From contig JAEURG010000008.1 in assembly GCA_016789345.1 (NCBI GenBank), forward strand, positions 1 to 49,130: a DNA stretch of 49,130 nt, read 5' to 3'. The notes beneath the pieces were generated by a model that was not told where the DNA came from, did no database searches, and saw nothing but the letters and a program-made list of their open reading frames with translations. The first letter of the stretch is position 1. Every line of letters begins with the position of its first letter. Both the position numbers and the translations under genes were made by a program. The DNA comes from Anaerolineales bacterium. Lineage in GTDB: Bacteria > Chloroflexota > Anaerolineae > Anaerolineales > Villigracilaceae. Shown piece after piece: positions 16,163 through 23,527 of this stretch.

Positions 16163-16397
16163 GCGCGAAGACAAGTAATCAAATAGTTGTGCAGAGAGTT
16201 GCTGGAATGTGCGAAGCAACCAACGAAATGATGAAATCCACTTCACCAAGTCATTCTCGCAGAGACACAAGTCATAAGAGAATCGGGAAGTACCCGTTAT
16301 AGTACACCCAAGTTTGTACTCTTCATTGAGTGCAATAAAAGCAGGTGGCACCACGAAACGCCCCTTCGTCCTGCAAACGGATGAGGGGCGTATTTTG
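16163..16397 (+). promoter_or_regulatory. T-box leader of serS
   Basis: Transcription antitermination leader that senses uncharged tRNA-Ser. Seen: the stem I AAGTA motif (about 16171-16175), a distal hairpin GTTGCT/AGCAAC with loop GGAATGTGCGA, a likely specifier UCC (Ser) at 16237-16239 in the pattern GAAA-UCC-ACUUC, and the T-box itself AGGTGGCACCACG at 16343-16355. The terminator ACGCCCCTTCGTCC (16358-16371) / GGATGAGGGGCGT (16379-16391) is followed by TATTTTGTT. Uncharged tRNA would bind the T-box and favour read-through into serS. Confidence 0.88.
16358..16397 (+). terminator. T-box terminator
   Basis: Stem ACGCCCCTTCGTCC (16358-16371) with GGATGAGGGGCGT (16379-16391), loop of 7, then TATTTTGTT. 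Its 5' arm overlaps the sequence just after the T-box motif, as expected for a switch between terminator and antiterminator. Confidence 0.8.
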
Positions 16398-16412
16398 TTA
16401 AGAGGAGTCAAA

Positions 16413-17681
16413 ATGTTAGATATCAACTTAATTCGTGAAACACCTGAAATTGTCCGCAAAGCACTGCAAGATAGGCAAATGGACGCTTCACCTGTGAACT
16501 TCATCTTGAAACTGGATGAAGAACGCCGTACCTTGCTTGGCGAAGTTGAAAAACTGAAAGCCGAGCGAAATACCGTCTCGAAAGAAATCAGCAAGATGAA
16601 AGACGCAACAGCCCGCCAGTCAAAGATTGAAGCGATGCGTGTCGTCGGCGATAAAATCGCAGAGTTAGATAAACGCATCACAGAAGTTGAATCAGAATTA
16701 AATGCAATTGCATCTGCATTGCCAAACATCCCCGATGAACGCACGCCTTTTGGAAAAAGCGAAGATGAAAATGTGATTTTGAAAACGGTTGGCGAACCGC
16801 GTAAATTTGATTTCAAACCGCTTCCGCACTGGGACTTGGGACCTGCTCTTGGAATCCTCGACTTTGAGCGTGGCTCGAAGTTAACAGGCTCACGCTTTTA
16901 TGTTTTACAAGGTGCAGGCGCGCGTTTGCAACGCGCTCTAATTGCATGGATGTTAGATTTGCATATCAAGCAAGGATATCAAGAAGAATATTTGCCATTC
17001 ATGGTGAAAACTGCCACGGTGTATGGAGCAGGTCAATTACCAAAATTTGCAGATAATTTATACAAAGACCACGAAGAAGATTTTTATTTTGTGCCAACTG
17101 CTGAAATTCCATTAACTGGTTTGCACATGGATGAGATTTTAGAAGAAGAGTCGTTGCCAAAATTATATACGGCATATACCCCATGTTTTCGACGTGAGAA
17201 GATGAGTGCAGGGCGTGACGTGCGTGGAATTAAACGTGGTCATCAGTTTGATAAAGTTGAAATGTATACCTACTGCACACCCGAAGAGTCAGAAGCGTTG
17301 CATCAAAAAATGTTAAAAGATGCTGAAGAGACTTGTTCTCTGCTTGGGATTCCATATCGCGTTAAGCAACTTTGTACTGGCGACATTGGCTTCGCGGCGG
17401 CGTTAACGTATGATTTAGAGTTATGGGCACCGGGTTGTGATGAGTGGTTAGAGGTATCTTCGGTCTCCAATGTGCGCGACTTTCAGGCGCGTCGTGCGAA
17501 TATAAAGTATCGTCCAGCCGATGGTGGCAAAGCAAAAATTTTGCACACTTTGAACGGCTCAGGGCTTGGTTTGCCCCGCACGATGATTGCTGTGATGGAA
17601 AATTATCAGCAAGCCGATGGTTCAATCGTTGTGCCAGAAGTTCTGCGCCCATGGATGGGCGGGATTGACATAATAAAATAG
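16413..17681 (+). CDS. serS: Seryl-tRNA synthetase
   Basis: 422 residues, the standard bacterial length. It charges tRNA-Ser (class II). The N-terminal coiled-coil arm that grips tRNA is residues about 25-105 (heptads from [20 protein letters not shown]). Motif 2 is [20 protein letters not shown] and motif 3 is [19 protein letters not shown]. The start ATG 16413 follows AGAGGAG (16401-16407); the frame is open further upstream, but that stretch is the T-box leader and should not be translated. Regulation by the serine T-box is clear from the leader. Confidence 0.97.
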   Translation: MLDINLIRETPEIVRKALQDRQMDASPVNFILKLDEERRTLLGEVEKLKAERNTVSKEISKMKDATARQSKIEAMRVVGDKIAELDKRITEVESELNAIASALPNIPDERTPFGKSEDENVILKTVGEPRKFDFKPLPHWDLGPALGILDFERGSKLTGSRFYVLQGAGARLQRALIAWMLDLHIKQGYQEEYLPFMVKTATVYGAGQLPKFADNLYKDHEEDFYFVPTAEIPLTGLHMDEILEEESLPKLYTAYTPCFRREKMSAGRDVRGIKRGHQFDKVEMYTYCTPEESEALHQKMLKDAEETCSLLGIPYRVKQLCTGDIGFAAALTYDLELWAPGCDEWLEVSSVSNVRDFQARRANIKYRPADGGKAKILHTLNGSGLGLPRTMIAVMENYQQADGSIVVPEVLRPWMGGIDIIK

Positions 17682-17683
17682 TG

Positions 17684-17770
17684 TTGTCACCCTGAGCAAA
17701 GCGAAGGGTCTCTTAGATAATCTTGGAGATTCTTCGCCGCAAAGAGCAAGAACGCGGCTCAGAATGACAT
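17684..17770. repeat. Dispersed repeat unit (GTCACCCTGAGC type)
   Basis: The stretch runs from TTGTCACCCTGAGCAAAGCG through CTTCGCCGCAAAGAGCAAG to GCTCAGAATGACAT. GTCACCCTGAGC at the left is roughly the reverse complement of GCTCAGAATGACA at the right, so the whole forms a long imperfect hairpin. Its core recurs at 10536-10580. Confidence 0.6.
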
Positions 17771-17786
17771 CTCAATTGGAGAATAA

Positions 17787-18308
17787 ATGGACCCAGTAGT
17801 ACTAGAAGCGTTTGCTCAAACAATTTTACAAGTTGTTGTATTAACTTTGTTGGTTTTCGGCTTGCTCGGATTATTGATTCCCATCTTCCCCGGCTTAACC
17901 GTCATGTGGATTGGCACATTGATTTATGCCATCGTCCAAGCCTCAATTGGCGCAATGACTTGGGTAGATTGGTTATTGTTTGTGCTGATTACGATTTTAA
18001 TGATTGCTGGCAACATCGGAGATAACATCATCATTGCCAAGCATGTGCGCGATAAAAATGTGCCGTGGAGTTCCATCATTTGGGCATTCATTGCAGGTGT
18101 TGGCGTTAGTTTAGTGATGACGCCAATTATTGGCATGTTAGCCGCACCTGCTGGGTTATACTTTGCAGAGTGGCGACGCCTCAAAGATAAAGCACAAGCC
18201 TTTGCAAATACAAAAGCATGGATGACTGGTTGGGGTTGGTCTGTAGCCGCAAAAATTGGAATTGGTATTGTGATGATTGTATTCTGGGGCTTGTGGGCTT
18301 GGTTATAA
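17787..18308 (+). CDS. DUF456 family membrane protein
   Basis: 173 residues with four or five hydrophobic helices. The pattern LLGLLIPIFPGLTVMWIGTL in the first helix pair, GNIGDNIIIAKHVRDKN in the middle and the C-terminal glycine-zipper-like GIGIVMIVFWGLWAW match DUF456 proteins, whose role is unknown. ATTGGAGAATAA provides a ribosome site for ATG 17787. It is followed after 22 nt by a second small membrane protein, with a shared terminator. Confidence 0.8.
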   Translation: MDPVVLEAFAQTILQVVVLTLLVFGLLGLLIPIFPGLTVMWIGTLIYAIVQASIGAMTWVDWLLFVLITILMIAGNIGDNIIIAKHVRDKNVPWSSIIWAFIAGVGVSLVMTPIIGMLAAPAGLYFAEWRRLKDKAQAFANTKAWMTGWGWSVAAKIGIGIVMIVFWGLWAWL

Positions 18309-18330
18309 TCAAAATAAAAGGAGATTTGAA

Positions 18331-18615
18331 ATGGAAAATTTTCAACAAGTATTGTCAGTAGTTGGTTTTGTAATTCGAGCCATCGGTTTTATCGTTTTAG
18401 GTTTTGCAGTTGGTCGCTTTACCATGGATGCTTATAAAAAAGCAGTTTGGCAAGTGCAAATTGCATTAGCAGTTGGTTTCTTCGCTTTACTCGTTGGGCT
18501 AACACATTATTCTAGCCCCGGTTCGATGGGAACATTTGCATTAGGTGCAGGTGTAGCATTGATTATGTCCTTCATGCCGCCAAAGAAAGATAATGACGAA
18601 GACTCAAAAAAGTAA
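18331..18615 (+). CDS. Small membrane protein of unknown function
   Basis: 94 residues from ATG 18331, which follows AAAAGGAGATTTGAA. Three hydrophobic segments (VGFVIRAIGFIVLGFAVG, VQIALAVGFFALLVGL, MGTFALGAGVALIMSF) are followed by a charged tail PPKKDNDEDSKK that should face the cytosol. I do not recognise the family. It is the last gene before a strong terminator. Confidence 0.7.
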   Translation: MENFQQVLSVVGFVIRAIGFIVLGFAVGRFTMDAYKKAVWQVQIALAVGFFALLVGLTHYSSPGSMGTFALGAGVALIMSFMPPKKDNDEDSKK

Positions 18616-18622
18616 AGAATTA

Positions 18623-18657
18623 AGAACTCGGAAGTTTTAAACTTCCGAGTTCTTTTT
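18623..18657. terminator. Bidirectional terminator
   Basis: AGAACTCGGAAGTTT pairs with AAACTTCCGAGTTCT around one base, followed by TTTTT on the plus side and preceded by A-rich sequence for the minus side. It serves the two convergent genes. Confidence 0.85.
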
Positions 18658-19127
18658 TATTTTTTCGCTTCTTGTATTGACCTGATAATTGCTTCTTTGA
18701 ACCCCTCGCCTGCGGCGTCTTTTCCTAACGGGAGAAAGAATGTGCCTTTTTCTGGCGCATCTGTGAAAATCCCACTTATATTCAAACCTGTATCTGGAAG
18801 CATTTTGTAAAACTCACTTTTCTCATAATCTTCAACTGTAATATCTCTCAACTGCATCGTGCGAGCGAGAATTGGTTCTTTATCTGCTTGGTATGCCAAA
18901 ATCAACCAGCGATTTGTCAAAATGGCAGTTAGGAAAAGCAACTTAGGACCAGGTCCATTGAATAAGCCTTTTTTTATTTTTTCAGAAGTTGAAACAATAC
19001 AATAAGAAACATCACTCAGAATATCTCCCAAATTATGTTTTTCAATGTAAGCATTAACGGCTTGCATCACATCGGGTGCAATTTGGTCTAACGAAATTTC
19101 TTTGGTTGAACGGTTGAAATCACCCAT
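18657..19127 (-). CDS. Unknown protein, possible bacterial PH-like domain
   Basis: 156 residues, soluble. The central stretch (SEKIKKGLFNGPGPKLLFLT, then LTNRWLILAYQ and RTMQLRDITVEDYEKSEFY) has the seven-strand-plus-helix rhythm of YokE/PH-like domains, which bind lipids or proteins; this assignment is tentative. The C-terminus ends in an amphipathic helix (GFKEAIIRSIQEAKK). TAAGGAGAATTGTA gives a strong ribosome site. It starts 11 nt after the M42 peptidase stop and is the last gene of the peptidase operon. Confidence 0.6.
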   Translation of the reverse strand: MGDFNRSTKEISLDQIAPDVMQAVNAYIEKHNLGDILSDVSYCIVSTSEKIKKGLFNGPGPKLLFLTAILTNRWLILAYQADKEPILARTMQLRDITVEDYEKSEFYKMLPDTGLNISGIFTDAPEKGTFFLPLGKDAAGEGFKEAIIRSIQEAKK

Positions 19128-19138
19128 TACAATTCTCC

Positions 19139-20140
19139 TTAAAATGAAATTGGCTTACTCAACATCCCAGTCAATAACTTGACCGAGTTTTTCATGTCAT
19201 CCACATCTATCATCTCTGAAGCGGAATGCACATTTCTACATGGAATAGACAAAGCGCCAGCCATCACGCCAGCCCGTGAAATTTGAATCACACTAGCATC
19301 GGTTGTACCGCCTACTAACACTTCTCGCTGATAAGGAATTTTCCCTTTTTCAGCAGTTTGAATCATCCAATCAATCACACGCGGGTCAGATATCATCCCC
19401 GAATCTTTTATCTTCACACATGGACCTTTTCCCAATTCGACTGCCATTTTTATCGAAGCAGGCGTATCGCCTGTGGCGGTAACATCTACTGCAATGCCAA
19501 TATCAGGGTCAATGCTGTATGCGGCAGATTTTGCCCCACGCAAACTAACTTCCTCTTGTGTAGTAAATGCAAAATACAAATCATGTGGCGATGATTTAAT
19601 AGCACGCATGGTTTCAATTAAAACTACCACGCCACTTCTATCGTCCATTGATTTGGCGACCCAACGATTTCCCATTTCAATAAACGAACGTTCAAACGCG
19701 CCAAAGTCACCGACTTTGACAGGGCAATCATTTTTGCTAGTAGCACCCACATCAATATACATTTTGTTAATCGGTAAAATTGAATCTATATTTTCTAAAC
19801 GGTCATAGCCGACAATGCCAACCACGCCGTTCAAAAAACGCACACGCGCACCAAGCGTGTATCTGCCAAACGTGCCGCCGACATTCGTAAAACGCACGAA
19901 TCCATTTTTATCAATATGGCTGGCAATCACACCGATTTCATCCATGTGTGCCGCGAGCATAATCTTTTTGGGATTCTTCACATTTTTTGCGGGTTTTATG
20001 CGTGCAATTAAATTGCCCAGCGCATCCACGCGGATTTCATCTGCTAAAGATTTAATTTCTTTCGCAATTACTTTGCGAACTTCATCTTCATAACCAGAAG
20101 GTCCAAAAGTTTCAGTGAGTGTTTTGAGTAGTTGTTTCAT
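19139..20140 (-). CDS. M42 family metallo-aminopeptidase, copy A
   Basis: 333 residues. M42 enzymes (TET/PepA/FrvX-like) are cobalt- or zinc-dependent aminopeptidases forming large tetrahedral shells that finish peptide breakdown in the cytosol. Metal and catalytic motifs: His in LAAHMDEIGV, Asp in SMDDRSGVVVL, Glu-Glu in TTQEEVSLRGAKSA, Asp in AVDVTATGDTP and the final His in RNVHSASEM. The ATG at 20140 overlaps the preceding stop as ATGA, so translation is coupled to the S51 gene. Substrate specificity cannot be read. Confidence 0.93.
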   Translation of the reverse strand: MKQLLKTLTETFGPSGYEDEVRKVIAKEIKSLADEIRVDALGNLIARIKPAKNVKNPKKIMLAAHMDEIGVIASHIDKNGFVRFTNVGGTFGRYTLGARVRFLNGVVGIVGYDRLENIDSILPINKMYIDVGATSKNDCPVKVGDFGAFERSFIEMGNRWVAKSMDDRSGVVVLIETMRAIKSSPHDLYFAFTTQEEVSLRGAKSAAYSIDPDIGIAVDVTATGDTPASIKMAVELGKGPCVKIKDSGMISDPRVIDWMIQTAEKGKIPYQREVLVGGTTDASVIQISRAGVMAGALSIPCRNVHSASEMIDVDDMKNSVKLLTGMLSKPISF

Positions 20141-20844
20141 AAATTAAATTTTTCTCCAACGGCATAACTCTTGCTATTATTTTTTGTGAACACATGCACA
20201 CCAGATTTTCCCATCACAGTCCACTCACCATTTCTTCCAACCATGGCTGTATTATCATCAATACCAATCATCAAATCATTTTCTTTCAAACGCGAACGTG
20301 CTGCGTTGATAATCGGTTTGAAAAGCATCGGCGTTGCGTCAAAGTGCGGGATAATCACTGCAGGTACATAGCCAAATGCAGAAACATTATTTAATCCAAG
20401 CATACGAAAATTTGGCATTTCTTTTCCTAAAATCATCGCGCCCGCTGAACAACCTGCATACACTCCACCACGCTCAAAAGCTTTCATGGCAGATTTCCAC
20501 ACCAAACTATCTTTCATGGTTTCATAAAGATATAAAGGACTTCCACCTGAAAAATAGACGACATCCGCTTCTTCCACTGCGGAGGCATGTTTCTGCTCGT
20601 CGGCAGATTCTTTGTCTGTAACAGGAACAGCCTGCACGTCAGCGCCGAGGCGGGTGAAGTGGTCAACTCCCATCTTCATCCAACGATTCACACTCGCATC
20701 GCTTTCTTGACCTGCCGCCGTTGGCAAACAAACTACTTTGGGTTTTCTATCTTTTGCCCCACAATTGGCAAGCAAAAATTTATCCACCTCATCCATCACA
20801 GATAAATATTCGCCAGAACCTAATAATGCAATATATCCGTTCAT
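20137..20844 (-). CDS. Peptidase S51-like protein (dipeptidase E / cyanophycinase family)
   Basis: 235 residues from ATG 20844. The frame is open 22 codons further but that part lies inside the upstream gene; the ATG overlaps its stop as ATGA, which fixes the start. The nucleophile is Ser133 in YAGCSAGAMILG, and the preceding VVYFSGGSPLYLYE is the family oxyanion/glycine-rich loop. The end NTAMVGRNGEWTVMGKSGV is typical of cyanophycinase-like members. Members cut after or before Asp (dipeptidase E) or release beta-Asp-Arg from cyanophycin. Its position between two M42 aminopeptidases favours a peptide-digestion role. Confidence 0.85.
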   Translation of the reverse strand: MNGYIALLGSGEYLSVMDEVDKFLLANCGAKDRKPKVVCLPTAAGQESDASVNRWMKMGVDHFTRLGADVQAVPVTDKESADEQKHASAVEEADVVYFSGGSPLYLYETMKDSLVWKSAMKAFERGGVYAGCSAGAMILGKEMPNFRMLGLNNVSAFGYVPAVIIPHFDATPMLFKPIINAARSRLKENDLMIGIDDNTAMVGRNGEWTVMGKSGVHVFTKNNSKSYAVGEKFNL

Positions 20845-21887
20845 CTTTTCAATACATCTTGATTTATATTTTTCAATGCAACGTGCAATAAATTCAATGT
20901 GTTCTTCCAATCATCCATGCGAGAAATGCTGATGGGCGAGTGAGTGTAACGATGCGGCACAGAGACTGAAACGACTGGCACGCCTGCACGCGCACCTTGA
21001 ATTGCGCCTGCATTCGTTCCGCCGCCACCCGGTTGACGAAGTTGATACTGAATTTTATTTTTGATAGCAATCTCTTGTAAAAATTTTACAAGTTTCGGAT
21101 TATCAATGGTAGATGCGTTTGACATATAAATGGCTGGACCTAAACCAAGTTTTCTATTGTAGGTAAAATTTTCTCTGCCATCATAATCAGGTAAATCACG
21201 TGCGGGAGTTGAATCAACGGCAATGGCTATGTCTGGATTGAAATAATATCCTGCAACCGTTGCACCACGCAAACCAATTTCTTCTTGCACGCTGAAAGAT
21301 AAACATAATTCAATATTTTTTGGCGCGTTTTTCAATAATTCAATTAATGTTGCTACACCGATTCTATCGTCAATAGATTTGGACATGATTGAATTGCCAA
21401 CACGTTTGAATTTTGTCGCAAAGGTGGCGCGGTCTCCAACTTTGGCTTTGCCCTCTGGACCTAAATCAATGCGCATGGAATCAACGTCAATCGTATGTTT
21501 GCGTTCATCACCAGTAGTTAAATGAACTGGCTTTGCGCCAATTACACCGAGTGCATGGTCTTTGCCAACGATGATTTGTTTGCCAACCAGATGACGTTCA
21601 TCAATGCCACCGACGGTTTGAAATTGATAAAAGCCATCACCATCATCATGGACAATCATAAAACCTACTTCGTCCATGTGGGCATCAAGTAAAACGCGCA
21701 ATGCTTTTTTGCTTGAGCTTTTCTTTGTAACCAAAACACTGCCAAGCGCATCCACTTTGACTTCGTCTGCGTATGGCTTGACTTCTTCCAGCACCATCCG
21801 CCGCACTTCGCCTTCATCCCCAGAGACGGACATAGCGTTGCATAGTTTTTCGAGTAATGAGAGTTGTGGTTTTCCGATAGTTAACAT
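20841..21887 (-). CDS. M42 family metallo-aminopeptidase, copy B
   Basis: 348 residues. Motifs: His in LLDAHMDEVGFM, Asp in SIDDRIGVATL, Glu-Glu in FSVQEEIGLRGATVAG, Asp in AVDSTPARDLP and His in HRYTHSPISISRMDD. It is clearly divergent from copy A (different loops around GGIDERHLVGKQIIVGKDH), so the copies are likely to differ in substrate or to mix in one shell. ATG 21887 has no Shine-Dalgarno and lies about 10 nt after a CACAGAGG repeat. The stop overlaps the S51 start. Confidence 0.93.
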   Translation of the reverse strand: MLTIGKPQLSLLEKLCNAMSVSGDEGEVRRMVLEEVKPYADEVKVDALGSVLVTKKSSSKKALRVLLDAHMDEVGFMIVHDDGDGFYQFQTVGGIDERHLVGKQIIVGKDHALGVIGAKPVHLTTGDERKHTIDVDSMRIDLGPEGKAKVGDRATFATKFKRVGNSIMSKSIDDRIGVATLIELLKNAPKNIELCLSFSVQEEIGLRGATVAGYYFNPDIAIAVDSTPARDLPDYDGRENFTYNRKLGLGPAIYMSNASTIDNPKLVKFLQEIAIKNKIQYQLRQPGGGGTNAGAIQGARAGVPVVSVSVPHRYTHSPISISRMDDWKNTLNLLHVALKNINQDVLKR

Positions 21888-21896
21888 AAAAAATTA

Positions 21897-21967
21897 GCCA
21901 CAGAGAACACAGAGTTCACAGAGATTCTTAAGAGGTTTTCTCAGAGGTCTCTGTGCGCTCTGTGGCT
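21897..21967. repeat. CACAGAGG palindromic element, copy 2 (inverted)
   Basis: GCCACAGAGAACACAGAG (left) and CTCTGTGCGCTCTGTGGC (right) are the inverted arms. The middle TTAAGAGGTTTTCTCAGAGG is the reverse complement of the middle of copy 1, so this copy lies in the other direction. It separates two M42 genes on the same strand. Confidence 0.75.
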
Positions 21968-21972
21968 TGCCT

Positions 21973-23061
21973 TTATTCCCAAGTTATCTTTTCCATAAAA
22001 TCTGTTTCAAGTGAAGCGATAAATTCTGCTAATAATCTTCCAGCACGTTGAATATCTTTCATGGCGACCAGTTCAACGGCGGTGTGCATATATCTTTGCG
22101 GAATGCTTAAGACCATCGAGGGAATGCCCTCAGCGGTTAATTGCATGGCATCCGCATCGGTGGATGAATATTCGGGCATTAAATCATCATGCACAGGAAT
22201 TTCAATTTTTTCAGCAACTTCTTTGAAGCGTTTATATAAATACGGTGTTACGCTGGGACCAATTCCAAGCGTTACGCCTTTGCCTAATTCAAAGGTTTGG
22301 TAACCGCTAGAACCTGTGCCTTTGCCGAACGTCATATCTACTGCAACTGCAATCGTCGGGCGGATTTGATATGTGGAACTGTAAGCACCACCGAATACCG
22401 TTTCTTCTTGTACGGTGGCAACTGCCCACACATCCCAAGTATGTTTTTTATTTTGTAATTCTTCGAGGCAAATCGTTAGCGCGGCTACAGAGGCACGATT
22501 ATCTAATGTATGTCCGCTTAAATATCCGCCTGTCATTTCGATAGGCTCAGTAGCAAATGAAACTCTATCGCCCACATTTATTTTTTTTGCAACTTCTTTT
22601 GCAGTTAATCCCATGTCTATCATTAAGTATTTTAGAGGGATGACTCCGCCACCTTCGCCTTCGGGGATTAAATTGCTTGGCGGCATCACAATTACGCCAT
22701 ACAATTCTTCATTTGTTTTTGAGGCGTGAACTGTAACAGGTGTACCAGGTAAAACACGCGAGTCAATGCCGCCGATGTTGGTGATGTATAAAAATTCATC
22801 CACAATGCGGGTGACCATGAGTCCAATTGCATCCATGTGGGTGGCGATTAAGATAGATGGGCGTGGGGATTTGTCAGCGAGTTTGGAGGTTGATGGAGCA
22901 GAACCAACTTTCAGTCCGTGTATTGAACCGAGTTTGGATTGAGTCAAGTTATCTACGAGCGGAGTCCATTTTTCTTTAATCAGATTGGCAACGGGGGCTT
23001 CAAATCCTGATACGCCAGCAACTGAAATTAAAGATTTTAGAAATGGTGTGATGTCGCTCAT
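21973..23061 (-). CDS. M42 family metallo-aminopeptidase, copy C
   Basis: 362 residues, about 25 longer than copy A. Motifs: His in LIATHMDAIGLM, Asp in TLDNRASVAAL (Asn replaces the second Asp of DDR), Glu-Glu in VQEETVFGGAYSS, Asp in AVDMTFGKGTG and His in PQRYMHTAVELV. The extra length lies between LGSIHG and ILIATHMD: a Pro/Ser/Lys-rich insert (GSAPSTSKLADKSPRPS) whose DNA 22889-22911 matches an intergenic repeat at 14412. The start ATG 23061 directly follows the TAA of the upstream TP-rich gene, so the two are coupled. Confidence 0.92.
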   Translation of the reverse strand: MSDITPFLKSLISVAGVSGFEAPVANLIKEKWTPLVDNLTQSKLGSIHGLKVGSAPSTSKLADKSPRPSILIATHMDAIGLMVTRIVDEFLYITNIGGIDSRVLPGTPVTVHASKTNEELYGVIVMPPSNLIPEGEGGGVIPLKYLMIDMGLTAKEVAKKINVGDRVSFATEPIEMTGGYLSGHTLDNRASVAALTICLEELQNKKHTWDVWAVATVQEETVFGGAYSSTYQIRPTIAVAVDMTFGKGTGSSGYQTFELGKGVTLGIGPSVTPYLYKRFKEVAEKIEIPVHDDLMPEYSSTDADAMQLTAEGIPSMVLSIPQRYMHTAVELVAMKDIQRAGRLLAEFIASLETDFMEKITWE

Positions 23062-23502
23062 TTATCCGCCAAAGGCTGTGGGTGATGGGGTAAGTGTGTT
23101 GGTTGGTGATGGTGTATTTGTAATGGTGGGTGTGAGTGTTGGTGTGTTGGATGGCGTAAACGTAGGTGTAAGTGTTGGCGTGTTTGAAGGTGTGGATGTT
23201 GTAGATGGTGTGAACGATGGCGTAAATGTAAAAGTAGGTGTTCCTGTAAGTGTTGGGGTAGGTGTTTCTGTGAAAGTAAGGGTAGGTGTAATGGTGCCAG
23301 TTACAATTTCTGGTGTGGGGCTTAGGGTGGATGTGATTGTTTCGGTAATGGTAATTGTAATGGTTGGCGTTGGGGTTGCGCGTGTGTTGGGAGCAAATGA
23401 TAAAGCAACAAAACCTGCGCAATAGCATGGAATGGTGGCGATGATAACCGCGAGTAGTTGCATGCGGCGACGTGTTCGTTTTGAGGGTTCTATTTCTCGC
23501 AT
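23062..23502 (-). CDS. Membrane-anchored Thr/Pro-rich stalk protein
   Basis: 146 residues. A basic N-terminus (EPSKRTRRR) precedes one transmembrane segment (MQLLAVIIATIPCYCAGFVA), placing the rest outside the cell. Residues 42-145 are almost entirely Thr, Pro, Ser and Asn in TPT/NTPT-type repeats, like the linkers of many Chloroflexota surface lipoproteins, but with no folded domain after them. It might be a wall-spanning stalk or a glycosylation platform. It abuts the M42 copy C gene (TAA then ATG). ATG 23502 has no ribosome site; see the shared promoter at 23512-23519. Confidence 0.65.
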   Translation of the reverse strand: MREIEPSKRTRRRMQLLAVIIATIPCYCAGFVALSFAPNTRATPTPTITITITETITSTLSPTPEIVTGTITPTLTFTETPTPTLTGTPTFTFTPSFTPSTTSTPSNTPTLTPTFTPSNTPTLTPTITNTPSPTNTLTPSPTAFGG

Positions 23503-23511
23503 AGTGGTTCG

Positions 23512-23519
23512 ATTATAAT
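23512..23519. promoter_or_regulatory. Symmetric ATTATAAT serving two divergent starts
   Basis: The octamer ATTATAAT is its own reverse complement and gives a TATAAT on each strand. The two start codons (23502 minus, 23528 plus) are only 25 bp apart, so either transcript would begin at or within a few bases of its ATG. No Shine-Dalgarno is possible in this space. Confidence 0.5.
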
Positions 23520-23527
23520 TCAGTTAA

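Noticed and set aside
16314-16412. Extended N-terminus for SerRS
   Set aside because: The open frame lies in the T-box and terminator. AGAGGAG and the standard protein start both support ATG 16413.
23100-23300. Possible tandem repeat array or CRISPR-like pattern
   Set aside because: The repeats are imperfect codon-level Thr/Pro repeats within a reading frame, with no constant repeat and no unique spacers.
22985-23425. Plus-strand frame coding a Val/Gly-rich protein with regular GVxVGV repeats
   Set aside because: It is the reverse strand of the Thr/Pro-rich tail of the minus-strand gene; the regularity comes from ACA/CCA codons. It has no ribosome site and overlaps the true gene throughout.
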